From Haloprofundus halophilus (lineage in GTDB: Archaea; Halobacteriota; Halobacteria; Halobacteriales; Haloferacaceae): a DNA stretch of 64,000 nt. Below the pieces are notes generated by a model. That model was not told the origin of the DNA and did no database searches. It saw only the letters and a program-made list of their open reading frames with translations. The stretch spans positions 1,798,001 to 1,862,000 of the forward strand of contig NZ_QQRR01000001.1 in assembly GCF_003439925.1 (NCBI RefSeq). Direction: 5' to 3'. Of this stretch, positions 18,678 to 26,792 are shown in pieces. The position numbers were made by a program, and so were the translations under genes. How positions within the stretch are numbered: position 1 is the first letter of the stretch; every line of letters starts with the position of its first letter.

Positions 18678-19331
18678 TCAGGGCCAGAACAGTTTCCGGA
18701 GGAGGTTGTCGTTCTTCTTCGGCAAGAGGCTCCCCTGCTGCTTCGGAAGCAGGTTCCTGTCGTCGTTCCGGTCTCGGAGCGGTTTTCGACTCCGTCGCTG
18801 CGTTCGGTTTCGCGCCCAGGTGTCGCGTTTCGAGCGGCCTCCGCGTCGTTCCTCGCGCGATTGGACGTCGACGAAACCCCGCTCGGAGCCGAGGCGGTCG
18901 AGTTCGGATTCGAGTCTCCGGATGCGCGTTTCGACCGCCCCGAGACGGTCTAGCAGGCTCGTCGACTCGTCGACGAGCGGTGTCGACGACTGCGACGACG
19001 ACTGCGACGACTGCAGTGACGACTCCGACGATTGCGACGAGGCGAGCGACGACTCCGACGCTTGCGGCGACTGCGGCGACGACTCCGACGCTTGCGGCGA
19101 CTGCGGCGACGACGAGACTGCGACCGTCGAGCGCGCGTCCTCGTGGGAGTCGGCAGTGTCCGTCGGCGTACCCGAGTCGACGACGTCGACTGACCGCGCG
19201 GTTCGCTGTGGCAGACGACCCTGCTCCGTCTCGCGCCGCCGCTCGGCGGTTCGTTCCTGTCGTTCCCCGGCCGGATACGTCCGGCTGTTCGGTCTGCTCA
19301 CGGTACCCGTCGGAAAGCCCGATAGCGGCAT
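18678..19331 (-). CDS. Coiled-coil protein, paralogue B (unknown function)
   Basis: 217 residues, same architecture as paralogue A and 112 bases upstream of it on the same strand. The order is: the N-terminal PLSGFPTGTVSRPNSRTYP block; an Arg/Glu linker; a Ser/Gln-rich tract with a perfect 10-residue duplication (SSPQSPQASE twice, 30-bp units at 19051-19080 and 19081-19110); a coiled coil (LLDRLGAVETRIRRLESELD); a basic stretch; and a tail LLPKKNDNLLRKLFWP. No catalytic motif or membrane segment. The two tails look like short amphipathic docking elements, which is inference. Confidence 0.65.
   Translation of the reverse strand: MPLSGFPTGTVSRPNSRTYPAGERQERTAERRRETEQGRLPQRTARSVDVVDSGTPTDTADSHEDARSTVAVSSSPQSPQASESSPQSPQASESSLASSQSSESSLQSSQSSSQSSTPLVDESTSLLDRLGAVETRIRRLESELDRLGSERGFVDVQSREERRGGRSKRDTWARNRTQRRSRKPLRDRNDDRNLLPKQQGSLLPKKNDNLLRKLFWP
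19051..19110. repeat. In-gene 30-bp perfect duplication
   Basis: Two perfect adjacent 30-base copies encode SSPQSPQASE on the minus strand inside coiled-coil paralogue B. They are flanked by further degenerate Ser/Gln repeats (19000-19050). Confidence 0.9.
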
Positions 19332-19423
19332 AGACGCTCGTAGGTAGTGCAGTTGGGAAAAACCCGTGTCAGACAATGGTCATACTCACACAGGAACGCA
19401 AGAGTGTTCGGTCTGCTGGGTCG

Positions 19424-20734
19424 TCAGCGACCGAACCGACCCTTCAGTTTGGAGAGAACTCCGCCGTTTCGACCTTCGAGGTGACGGAGCACCGCGTCGG
19501 TGTCGTTGGGAACGGGTTCGGGGTCGTCGCCCGCCTCGAACGCGGCGTCGGGGTCTTTCAGGAGGTGGCCCGTCGTGAGGCAGACGACGTCCTCGTCGGC
19601 GTCGACGACACCTCGATTCCGAAGCTTCTGGAGGCCGGCGACGGAGGCCGCCGAGGCGGGTTCGACGCCGATACCCTCCCGTGCGAGCGCGCGCTGTGCC
19701 GACGTGATGGCCTCGTCGGAGACCGACACCGCGGTACCGCCCGTCTCGCGGATGCCCGGCAGCGCCTTCGGCGCGTTGACCGGGTTGCCGATGCGAATCG
19801 CGGTGGCTTTGGTCTCCACCTCGTCCCACCGCCGGACCTCGTCGGCGTCGTTCTCGACGGCTTCGACCATCGGTGCCGCGCCCTCGGCCTGGACGCCGGT
19901 GAGCTTCGGCACGTCGCGCGGGTGCAGCGCGCCGCTGGCGACGAGTTCGCGGAACGCCTTGTACAGCGCGGCGGTGTTGCCCGCGTTGCCGACCGGGAGG
20001 ACGATTCTGTCGGGGTATCGCCCCTCGTCGGCGTAGAATCGTTCCAGAATTTCGAGGCCGATAGTCTTCTGTCCCTCCAGTCGGAAGGGGTTCAGCGAGT
20101 TCAAGAGGTAGGCTTCCCCGCGGGCGGCGAGCTCCTGGACGATGTCGAGGCAGCTGTCGAAGTTGCCGTCGACTTCGAGGATTCGCGCGCCGTGGAGGCT
20201 CGCCTGTGCGATTTTGCCGGCGGCGACCTTCCCCGAGGGGAGCAGTACGAGCGTCTCCAGACCGGCGCGAGCGCCGTACGCGGCGAGCGCGGCGCTCGTG
20301 TTTCCGGTGGAGGCGCAGGCGAGGCGGTCGACGCCCAGTTCCTCGGCGACGCGGACGCCGACGGTCATCCCTCGGTCTTTGAAACTCCCGGTCGGGTTCA
20401 TCCCCTCGTGTTTGATGCGGAGGCGGTGGACGCCGACCGACTCCTCCAGTCGGGGCACCTCGTGAAGCGGCGTGTCGCCTTCGGGGAGACTCACCCCCTC
20501 CTCGAACGGGAGCGCAGCGTTGTAGCGCCAGACGCCGCGCTGGTCGTCGTCGAACTCGTCCCACGTCGGCAGGTCGTCGTAGCGGACCTCCAGCAGGCCG
20601 TCGCAGTCGTCGCACGTGTAACGAACCGTCTCGAACGGCGCGAACGCCTCGCCGCACTCGATGCACTCCAGCCAGATTCCGTCGTCGGCCACCTCGGGGG
20701 CCGTCTGCGACTGTCGTGAGAGCTTCAGACTCAT
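19424..20734 (-). CDS. thrC: Threonine synthase
   Basis: Converts O-phosphohomoserine to threonine. A fold-type II PLP enzyme of 436 residues. The N-terminal zinc ribbon (C24, C27, C41, C44: CIECGEAF ... YTCDDCDG) is typical of archaeal ThrC. The PLP lysine is in TGSFKDRGMT (K119), followed by the phosphate-binding VGNAGNTAALYKAF and SACASTGNTSAAL-like loops. The tail after residue 410 is charged and variable. The gene lies in the serine/methionine block and competes with metX for the homoserine branch. Confidence 0.94.
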   Translation of the reverse strand: MSLKLSRQSQTAPEVADDGIWLECIECGEAFAPFETVRYTCDDCDGLLEVRYDDLPTWDEFDDDQRGVWRYNAALPFEEGVSLPEGDTPLHEVPRLEESVGVHRLRIKHEGMNPTGSFKDRGMTVGVRVAEELGVDRLACASTGNTSAALAAYGARAGLETLVLLPSGKVAAGKIAQASLHGARILEVDGNFDSCLDIVQELAARGEAYLLNSLNPFRLEGQKTIGLEILERFYADEGRYPDRIVLPVGNAGNTAALYKAFRELVASGALHPRDVPKLTGVQAEGAAPMVEAVENDADEVRRWDEVETKATAIRIGNPVNAPKALPGIRETGGTAVSVSDEAITSAQRALAREGIGVEPASAASVAGLQKLRNRGVVDADEDVVCLTTGHLLKDPDAAFEAGDDPEPVPNDTDAVLRHLEGRNGGVLSKLKGRFGR

Positions 20735-20858
20735 CGGTATGGCCTGAACGCCCGGGAGGGAAAAGTCCGCAGGTTCGGGGGAATGCTGCCGAGCGGGTCG
20801 GCGTCGGTCGTCGACGCCGGCCGTCTCGCGGGAGGTGCGGCCGGCGCGAGCGTCGGCG

Positions 20859-21230
20859 CTACTCGCCGCCGAACTCGTCGATGCGCTCGTGGACGAGTTC
20901 GGCCCACTCGTCGAGCGCGTCGTGCAGCATCGTCTTCGCCTCCGGCAGCGGCGTCGCGGTGTACTGGTAGACGTAGCCGCCGGGGTCGAGCAGTCGGCGC
21001 TGTCGCTCGGCGAGGCCCTTCTCCAGAAGCGTCATCAGGGAGCGGTTGACGTTGCTCCTGTCTCGGTCGAGCTCCTCGGCGAGTTCGGCGACGGTGCTTC
21101 CCGGATACTCCAACAAGACGAGATACGTTCGGCTCTCGTGTTCTTGAACCCCGAAGACGCACGCGAGAACCTGCCCGAAACCGGGGTCGTCGGTCCGGAC
21201 GAGGTCTTCCATCTCGGGTGTGTCGGTCAT
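20859..21230 (-). CDS. Winged-helix transcriptional regulator (TrmB/MarR-like)
   Basis: A 123-residue protein with one HTH. The segment ESRTYLVLLEYPGSTVAELA through RSNVNRSLMTLLEKGLAERQ (residues about 32-75) has the spacing of TrmB/MarR winged helices. A beta wing (RRLLDPGGYVYQYTA) and a C-terminal dimerisation helix (LHDALDEWAELVHERIDEF) follow. No ligand domain. It lies upstream of thrC on the same strand, with 124 bases between. It may regulate neighbouring amino-acid genes, but no operator could be identified. Confidence 0.8.
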   Translation of the reverse strand: MTDTPEMEDLVRTDDPGFGQVLACVFGVQEHESRTYLVLLEYPGSTVAELAEELDRDRSNVNRSLMTLLEKGLAERQRRLLDPGGYVYQYTATPLPEAKTMLHDALDEWAELVHERIDEFGGE

Positions 21231-21273
21231 ACTCGATGTATGCGGCGTCGCTGATTAAAGCCCTCCGTTACTG

Positions 21274-21519
21274 TCACTCTGCGTCCACGCGCCCGTATCC
21301 CATCTTCTCGATGCACGCGAGCATCTCCGACTCCTCCTCGTGTTTGTGTAGCGTCGTCGGCGTGTCGCAGTAGTACGTCGCGCCGTCGTGCCGGAGCGTC
21401 ACGTCGTGGTCGCTCCCGAACATCTGCGTCGTGATGACGACACGACGACCGTCTCGCAGCGCGCTCAGAATCTCGTCTGTACTCAGTTCGCCCGCCTCTG
21501 CCCGGAGCGGTCCTGCCAT
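21274..21519 (-). CDS. Small haloarchaeal protein, unknown function
   Basis: 81 residues, acidic, soluble. An N-terminal amphipathic segment (LSTDEILSALRDGRRVVITT) is followed by beta-rich DHDVTLRHDGATYYCDTP and a helix EEESEMLACIEKMGYG. Two Cys (YYC, LAC) and His residues (LHKHEE) could bind metal, but no standard motif is formed. Third-position GC is high throughout, supporting coding. I do not recognise the family. Confidence 0.7.
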   Translation of the reverse strand: MAGPLRAEAGELSTDEILSALRDGRRVVITTQMFGSDHDVTLRHDGATYYCDTPTTLHKHEEESEMLACIEKMGYGRVDAE

Positions 21520-21591
21520 CGTCCGTACGATAGAGAGCGACCGCTATGACTGTTTTCGCTCGGGGAAGAGTGCGATGGCGTCTTCGACGGT

Positions 21592-21699
21592 TCTCCTCGC
21601 GCCCGCCGACGGTTCAGTGTGGACGAGGCTCGCACTAGTTCGTCGTCTCCTCGCGCCCGCCGACGATTCGGTGCGAGATGAACTCGCACTAGTTCGTCG
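21592..21699. repeat. 54-bp tandem duplication spanning a stop codon
   Basis: Two imperfect 54-base copies (21592-21645 and 21646-21699) share the blocks CTCCTCGCGCCCGCCGACG and CTCGCACTAGTTCGTCGTC. The second copy contains the TAG stop (21689-21691) of the minus-strand gene. The first carries the same TAG exactly 54 bases downstream in the same frame, with no stop between. Confidence 0.9.
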
Positions 21700-22372
21700 T
21701 CGAGCGCGTCGTCCCCCTCGGTTCAGGCGGTTCGACGCCGTCGACGGCTTCAGCCGTCTCCGTCTCCTTTTCGGTGTCGACGTGCCAGCGGTCGATGCTG
21801 TCTTCGTACTCGCCGAGACGCTCGGACACCTGTCGTTTCAACTCGTCGTCGTTGACGTTCACCTCGAAGATGAACTGCTCGCTGTCGCCGCGGGTCGTCT
21901 TCTGGATGTTCGCGCTGACGAGTTCGTTGTCGAAGTAGTACGGCGCGAGCTGGGTCATCACCTTCTGGTAGACGGTGCTCTCGACGGCGCGAACCGCCTT
22001 CCTGCTGGCGGAGTCCGCCGCCCGCGCGACGTAGCCGATGGAGTCCTGCCAGCGCTCCATCGCGCCCTCGTTGTCGCCCTGCTCGACTCTCTCGTAGGAC
22101 TCGGACAGCTTCTCGCCGGCCGTACGAAGGTCGTCGTCCGGATTCTTCCCGGCTTTCTCACCTTTGCCCTCGCCGACGCTCGCCTGTTCGGCCGTCTTCT
22201 CGTTTACGTCCTCGGCGAGTCGTTCGTGGACCTTCGGACGCCACTCGTCCCACTCCTCGAACGCGTCGCCCGACGCTCCCACATCGTGGAGGGCGCGAGT
22301 GATGCGTTCGCCGTGTTCGACGATTTCGCCCCACGAGCCGTGAAGCTTGAACCCTGATATACTCTCTTCCAT
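21689..22372 (-). CDS. DUF5828-like haloarchaeal protein
   Basis: 227 residues, acidic, soluble. It begins MEESISGFKLHGSWGEIVEHGERITRAL and has a helical core (YERVEQGDNEGAMERWQDS, AADSASRKAVRAVESTVYQK) and a C-terminal alpha/beta part (ELVSANIQKTT, FIFEVNVNDDELKRQVSERL). It matches my memory of the haloarchaeal DUF5828 family, whose function is unknown. The start is fixed by a TATA element (22402-22407) 30-35 bases upstream. The extreme C-terminus (GTTRSTTN) and stop are part of a 54-bp duplication. Confidence 0.75.
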   Translation of the reverse strand: MEESISGFKLHGSWGEIVEHGERITRALHDVGASGDAFEEWDEWRPKVHERLAEDVNEKTAEQASVGEGKGEKAGKNPDDDLRTAGEKLSESYERVEQGDNEGAMERWQDSIGYVARAADSASRKAVRAVESTVYQKVMTQLAPYYFDNELVSANIQKTTRGDSEQFIFEVNVNDDELKRQVSERLGEYEDSIDRWHVDTEKETETAEAVDGVEPPEPRGTTRSTTN

Positions 22373-22401
22373 CGCCTGCCAGTGGGTACGTCGCCCGACA
22401 C

Positions 22402-22407
22402 TAATAA
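22402..22407 (-). promoter_or_regulatory. TATA box for the DUF5828-like gene
   Basis: TTATTA on the gene strand, 30-35 bases before ATG 22372. Confidence 0.55.
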
Positions 22408-22455
22408 GCGTCTCCCGGTGAGCACCGTTCGCACTCACCGAGCGCCGGTTCGCCG

Positions 22456-22686
22456 CTACCGTTCGCCGTACGCGAGTCTCGTCGCGAGCTCGTCGAGGCG
22501 ACGCCGCGTTCCCTCGAACCACGCCGACGGCGAGGCGCGACGGAGTTGGTCGTCGTCGAGTTCGATTCGCGCGCCCGAAAACGGGGTCCGACTCTCTCCG
22601 TCCGCTTCGTCACGTCCCTCCGTCGTCAGCGACACGACGGAGCTCATCGAGCAGCGGCCGCACGCCTCGGTTCGTTTTCCTCCCAT
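22456..22686 (-). CDS. Small Cys-pair protein, unknown function
   Basis: 76 residues. The N-terminal MGGKRTEACGRCSMSSVVSL contains one CxxC pair. The C-terminus is a basic amphipathic helix (WFEGTRRRLDELATRLAYGE). With a single CxxC it would bind zinc only as a dimer or with partner residues. The start at 22686 is chosen over an ATG ten codons earlier because MGGKR leads directly into the Cys motif. Codon bias supports coding. Family not recognised. Confidence 0.6.
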   Translation of the reverse strand: MGGKRTEACGRCSMSSVVSLTTEGRDEADGESRTPFSGARIELDDDQLRRASPSAWFEGTRRRLDELATRLAYGER

Positions 22687-22779
22687 GTGTCTCTCTCGCA
22701 CGGTCGTTGGGGACAACGCGGATTAAAGCTTCTCCCGCGCTCCCGACGCGTTTTTGTCGCCGTGCTGTCTGTCTCCGGT

Positions 22780-23151
22780 ATGAGTTACCGTCTCGTGGAC
22801 TCGGACGCGGTCGACCCGACCCCCGACCGTCCCTGTGAACTCCGGCGACTCACCGACGCCGCCGGACTCGAACAGATGGCCGTCAATCGGTTCCGCGCGG
22901 AACCGGGCGAGCAGATTCCGCTGATGTATCACTCCCACGAGAGACAGGAGGAGGCGTTCTTCGTCCTCTCGGGGACGCTGTTCGTCGAGACGCCCGAGGA
23001 GACGTTCGAGGTGGACGAGGGCTGTCTGTTCGCCGTCTCGCCGGGCGACCCACAGCGTGCGCACAACCCCGAGGACGCCGACGCACCCGTCGACGTACTC
23101 GCCATCGGTGCACCCAAGGTCAGCGGCGACGCGACTGCGTACGACCCATGA
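22780..23151 (+). CDS. Cupin-domain protein
   Basis: A 123-residue single-domain cupin. Motif 1 is MYHSHERQEEAFFVLSG (two His and a Glu as metal ligands) and motif 2 is SPGDPQRAHNPEDA. The intervening strand is TLFVETPEETFEVDEG. Substrate and activity cannot be read from sequence. Such small cupins are often sugar- or amino-acid-binding. The stop overlaps the next start by four bases (ATGA), so the two are co-translated. Confidence 0.85.
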   Translation: MSYRLVDSDAVDPTPDRPCELRRLTDAAGLEQMAVNRFRAEPGEQIPLMYHSHERQEEAFFVLSGTLFVETPEETFEVDEGCLFAVSPGDPQRAHNPEDADAPVDVLAIGAPKVSGDATAYDP

Positions 23152-23768
23152 GCGACGCGAGTGAGGGCGCCGGTCGAGACGCCGAGGAGCCGCTCTACCC
23201 GGACATCCCCGACTGGGAGGACGAGTACCTCGACCGGGTGAGCGACCGCATCATGTTCAACTACGACCTCGAGAGGGACCGGACCGTCCACGGGCGGGCG
23301 TTCGACCTGTTCGGGAGGATGCGCGTCGAGAGCCAGAAGCACTTCTTCCACCCGTCGCTCAACTACGCGAACCACGCCTCCGAGGAGTATCTGTTCGCCC
23401 AGCGTCGCTCGGGCGTCTCGGTCGCCGACCTCGAGGCGGTCGTCTCGCTGGGTCACGAACTCGCCGACGACCCGCAGTGGCTCGTCGCCGACGAGGAACA
23501 CTACGGCACCGACTTCACGTTCGTCCTCGTCGTCCCCGAGATACCCGACGACGTCCGCGAGTTCGTCGCCGGCCACAGTAGCCGGACGCTCATCAAGTAC
23601 GGCTACTACGGCCACTACGAGACGAATCTGGTCGTCGTCGCCCCCGAGGACGAAGCGGTCGTCGCCAGCGAGAACGCCGACGTCGCCCGCGCGTTCGCGC
23701 TCTGGAGCGACGTCGACCCGACCGAGAGAGAGGGCCTGCTCTCCCGACTGTTCGGTCGGCTTCGCTGA
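23148..23768 (+). CDS. Conserved haloarchaeal protein downstream of the cupin
   Basis: 206 residues, acidic, soluble. The N-terminal LYPDIPDWEDEYLDRVSDRI and the His/aromatic-rich SQKHFFHPSLNYANHASEEY look conserved. A beta-rich part follows (DFTFVLVVPEIPDD, TNLVVVAPED). It ends in SRLFGRLR. No known catalytic motif. The four-base overlap with the cupin gene points to a shared function. Convergent with cstA. Confidence 0.7.
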   Translation: MSDASEGAGRDAEEPLYPDIPDWEDEYLDRVSDRIMFNYDLERDRTVHGRAFDLFGRMRVESQKHFFHPSLNYANHASEEYLFAQRRSGVSVADLEAVVSLGHELADDPQWLVADEEHYGTDFTFVLVVPEIPDDVREFVAGHSSRTLIKYGYYGHYETNLVVVAPEDEAVVASENADVARAFALWSDVDPTEREGLLSRLFGRLR

Positions 23769-23851
23769 CGCGACGGCCGCCCTCTTCTCGTCGAAACTCG
23801 GTATCGTCGCTGGCTGCGGTGAAAAACGGAAAGAAACCGGTCGCGTTCAGT

Positions 23852-25654
23852 TCAGTCGTCGCCGGGCGTGAACTCGCCGGAACCGGGCTCCTCGCGGACT
23901 CTCTGGATGTTCTCGTACCCCAACTTCACCAGCGAGAGCGCCAGGTAGATGAGGGTGAGTGCGATGGCGATCTGCGCCACCCCGGCGAGAATCTCGAAGA
24001 TGCTCGCGGAGGCCATCCACTCCGAGTCGAGGAACTTCGCGTAGAGGTTGTCGTGGATCGCGATCCACGTCAGGCCGATCACCGTGATGGTGACCATGAG
24101 CACCATCGGGCCGCCGGTGCTCACGAGCTGTTTGGAGTCGCTCCAGTTCGCCAGCCAGACCGTCCCCGTCAGGAGCGCCAGCGCGGCGAGCAGCTGGTTC
24201 GCGCCGCCGAACAGCGCCCACAGCGTCTCCCACGACCCGCTCGCGATGAGGATGTACGCCGGAAGCGTCTGGACGAGCGCGTTGCCGTACCGGTCGGCTG
24301 CGAACGACTGCACCGACGTCTCGGGCGTGTCGACGATCTCCTCCATCATGTACCGACCGAGCCTGACGGCCGTGTCCGTCGACGTGAGCAGGAAGCTCAC
24401 GAGCACGAGCGCCATGAACGGGCCGCCGAAGCTCGTCGGGATACCGAAGCTCGTGAGCATGATGCCGCCGCCAGTCGCGAACGTCGGGAGTGCGAGACCG
24501 ATACCGCTGCCCACGTCGGGCGAGACGATTGCGACCGCCGACAGCGCGACGACGGCCAGCAGCCCTTCGCCGAGCATCCCGCCGTAGCCGATGAGGCGGG
24601 CGTCGGACTCCTTGTTCAGCTGCTTCGAGGTCGTCCCCGAGGAGACGAGCGAGTGGAAGCCGCTGATGGTCCCGCAGGCGATGGTGATGAACAGCAGCGG
24701 GAACAGCGGCAGGCCGCCGCGGCCGATAAAGCCGTAGTACGGTTCGAGGTTCGTCACGAGCGGTTCGCTCGCGCCGAAGAACGTGCCGACGATGATGGCG
24801 AGCAGCGCGCCGCCGACGCCGGTGTACAGCAGGAACGACGAGAGGTAGTCGCGCGGTTGCAGGAGCACCCACACCGGAAGCGCGCTGGCGATTGCGCCGT
24901 AGACGAGGACGACCGGAATCCACGCGGCGGTGTTCGCGCCGAACGCCTCCGCGGCCGGGAGCCACGCCCCCTCCATCGAGAGCAGGACGATGGTACCCGC
25001 GGGGTAATCGCCCGGGAGCAGCGCGATGGGGTACAGGATACCCACGTAGACGCCGACGAACATCGCGACGACGAACGCCGCGGTCCCGGCGAGGAACGGC
25101 AAGTTCAACTGGTACAGGTAGACGCCGAACAGCACCGCGAGCCCGATGTAGATCAGGCTCGCCGTCGCCGCCTGCGGGAAGGCGTTGAACACGATCGCCA
25201 CGACGAGCGCGAACACCGCGACGACGAGGATTATCGTGAGGAACGCGAACCACAGCAGCATGTTCTTGCCCCGTTGGCCGACGTACTCGCCGACGATGTA
25301 CCCGATGGACTTCCCGTCGTGTCGGAGACTCGCCGACAGCGAGACGAAGTCGTGGGTCGCGCCCATCAGGGGGTTGCCGATGGCAATCCACAGGAGCGCG
25401 GGCACCCAGCCCCACACCACGCCGGCCGTGATGGGGCCGACGATGGGTGCGCCGCCCGCGATACTCGAATAGTGATGCCCCAAGAGCACCGGCTTCTTCG
25501 CCGGGACGTACTCCTGTCCGTCTTCGTACTTGTGCGCCGGTGTCGTGTTGGCGTCGTCGAGTTCGACGAACCGCGCGAGATACCGCGAGTACCCGAAGTA
25601 CCCCACGCTGAACAGTACGAGCACCGTCGCCACCAGCCAGATGATTTGCACCAT
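23852..25654 (-). CDS. cstA: CstA-family carbon starvation transporter
   Basis: A 600-residue polytopic membrane protein of the CstA family (peptide and pyruvate uptake). It has about 14-16 hydrophobic segments. N-terminal landmarks are KKPVLLGHHYSSIAGGAPIV and GPITAGVVWGWVPALLWI, the CstA signature. Later CGTISGFHSLVSSGTTSKQL is the conserved Gly/Ser/His loop. The C-terminal tail is short and acidic. The upstream region contains a TATA box and two inverted repeats (25663-25726), suggesting control by carbon supply. Substrate in this organism is not known. Confidence 0.93.
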   Translation of the reverse strand: MVQIIWLVATVLVLFSVGYFGYSRYLARFVELDDANTTPAHKYEDGQEYVPAKKPVLLGHHYSSIAGGAPIVGPITAGVVWGWVPALLWIAIGNPLMGATHDFVSLSASLRHDGKSIGYIVGEYVGQRGKNMLLWFAFLTIILVVAVFALVVAIVFNAFPQAATASLIYIGLAVLFGVYLYQLNLPFLAGTAAFVVAMFVGVYVGILYPIALLPGDYPAGTIVLLSMEGAWLPAAEAFGANTAAWIPVVLVYGAIASALPVWVLLQPRDYLSSFLLYTGVGGALLAIIVGTFFGASEPLVTNLEPYYGFIGRGGLPLFPLLFITIACGTISGFHSLVSSGTTSKQLNKESDARLIGYGGMLGEGLLAVVALSAVAIVSPDVGSGIGLALPTFATGGGIMLTSFGIPTSFGGPFMALVLVSFLLTSTDTAVRLGRYMMEEIVDTPETSVQSFAADRYGNALVQTLPAYILIASGSWETLWALFGGANQLLAALALLTGTVWLANWSDSKQLVSTGGPMVLMVTITVIGLTWIAIHDNLYAKFLDSEWMASASIFEILAGVAQIAIALTLIYLALSLVKLGYENIQRVREEPGSGEFTPGDD

Positions 25655-25661
25655 GTTACGC

Positions 25662-25726
25662 TACCACATCGTGGATGTGTGTATACCACATATAAACGTT
25701 AGCTTCCAGTACGGACGCTGCCGTAC
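25662..25726 (-). promoter_or_regulatory. cstA promoter with inverted repeats
   Basis: A TATA box (TATAAA on the plus strand at 25691-25696) lies about 37-42 bases before ATG 25654, so a short leader is likely. Between box and start is an inverted repeat CACATC-GTG-GATGTG, overlapped by a second ATGTG/CACAT pair. Upstream of the box is GTACGG-N6-CCGTAC (25709-25726). These are good operator candidates for a dimeric regulator. Confidence 0.5.
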
Positions 25727-25821
25727 GCGATAGACGTTGTATTCCGCGTTTTCTCTCTTTGAGTCCACAACCAGTCAGTGCGGATGTGTGAAATTTCTAC
25801 TAATATTTAGCGACTCTCCGG

Positions 25822-26790
25822 TCATTTAACAGGTTCTCGATGCACCTCGACGTCCATCTCGGCGGCCACCTCGGTCAGCAGGTCGCCTTTCACCTCCGCG
25901 ACGCGCGTCACGATCTCGGCGACGACCGGTTTGTCGAACTCCTCGCGCAGCGTCTTCAGACGCTCGCGCTCGGTCCGGACCCTGTCGCGCAGGAAGCGCG
26001 CTCCTCGACCGTTCTCGTCGTCGTCGGGCTCGGGTGTGAGTTTGTTGACGACGAGGCCGCGCACGTCGAGCGTCGCGTCGTCGAGCGACCCGATCGCCCG
26101 TTCCGTCTCCCGAATCGACAGCTCGTCGGGGTTGACGACGAGGAAGAAGGCGGCCTCCTCGCGGAGCAACTCCCCCGCGAGCGCAAAGCGGTCGCGGCGC
26201 TCCTCCAACTGCGCGATGACGGGGTCGCCCTCGCGCATCCGTCGCGGCTCTCTCCCGCCGATGGCCGCCCGCTCGAACAGACGGACGCTCTGTTTCCGCT
26301 TGGCGAGCAGGCGCTCGGCCCACCCCTCCAGAAACTCCGGTAGCGACAGCAACCGGAGCGTCCCCCCGGTCGGCGAGGTGTCGAAGACGACGCGGTCGTA
26401 CTCGTCGCTCTCGCGCATCACGTCGACGAAGCGGTCGAACAGCGCCGCCTCGTACGCGCCGGGCGTCTGGTGGGCCATCTCGACCTGGCGGTCTATCTCG
26501 TTGACCATCGCCGGACTCACCTGCGTCGACAGCGACCGCTTGATACCCTGGAGGTGGCGACTCACCTCCTCCTCGGGGTCGAGTTCCATCGCGTCGAGGC
26601 CGGAGACGCCGTCGACCGGTTTCGGCGTGTCGTCGAACTGCTGGTCGAAGACGTCCGACGTCGAGTGCGCCGGGTCCGTCGAGACGACGAGCGTCCGAAG
26701 CCCCGCGTTCGCACACTTGTAGGCGTACGCGCTCGACACCGTCGTCTTGCCCACGCCCCCCTTGCCGCCGAAGAAGACGAACTTCCGCAT
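25822..26790 (-). CDS. ArsA/Get3-like ATPase
   Basis: A 322-residue P-loop ATPase of the ArsA/TRC40 family. The deviant Walker A is GGKGGVGKTT (residues 8-17), switch I carries STDPAHSTSDVFDQ, and FDTSPTGGTLRLLSLPEFL is the ArsA-specific DTAPTGHTLR-like block. It is single-domain, as in archaeal Get3 homologues rather than duplicated bacterial ArsA. No CxxC zinc motif is seen. The role is either tail-anchored protein targeting or a metal-related ATPase, and I cannot decide between them. It starts two bases after the stop of a small partner gene. Confidence 0.87.
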   Translation of the reverse strand: MRKFVFFGGKGGVGKTTVSSAYAYKCANAGLRTLVVSTDPAHSTSDVFDQQFDDTPKPVDGVSGLDAMELDPEEEVSRHLQGIKRSLSTQVSPAMVNEIDRQVEMAHQTPGAYEAALFDRFVDVMRESDEYDRVVFDTSPTGGTLRLLSLPEFLEGWAERLLAKRKQSVRLFERAAIGGREPRRMREGDPVIAQLEERRDRFALAGELLREEAAFFLVVNPDELSIRETERAIGSLDDATLDVRGLVVNKLTPEPDDDENGRGARFLRDRVRTERERLKTLREEFDKPVVAEIVTRVAEVKGDLLTEVAAEMDVEVHREPVK

Positions 26791-26792
26791 CG

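Noticed and set aside
18957-18978. Hairpin GCTCGTCGA-N4-TCGACGAGC as a terminator
   Set aside because: It lies in the middle of a coding gene and is explained by codons for a Leu/Asp/Ser-rich stretch.
18640-19347. Asp/Cys-rich plus-strand protein (DDCDDSD repeats)
   Set aside because: It is the antisense of the Ser/Gln repeats of coiled-coil paralogue B. The minus-strand frame has the paralogue-supported N-terminal motif and coiled coil.
25822-26790. Arsenite efflux ATPase
   Set aside because: No arsB/acr3, arsD or arsR nearby and a single nucleotide-binding domain. Only an ArsA/Get3-like family call is justified.
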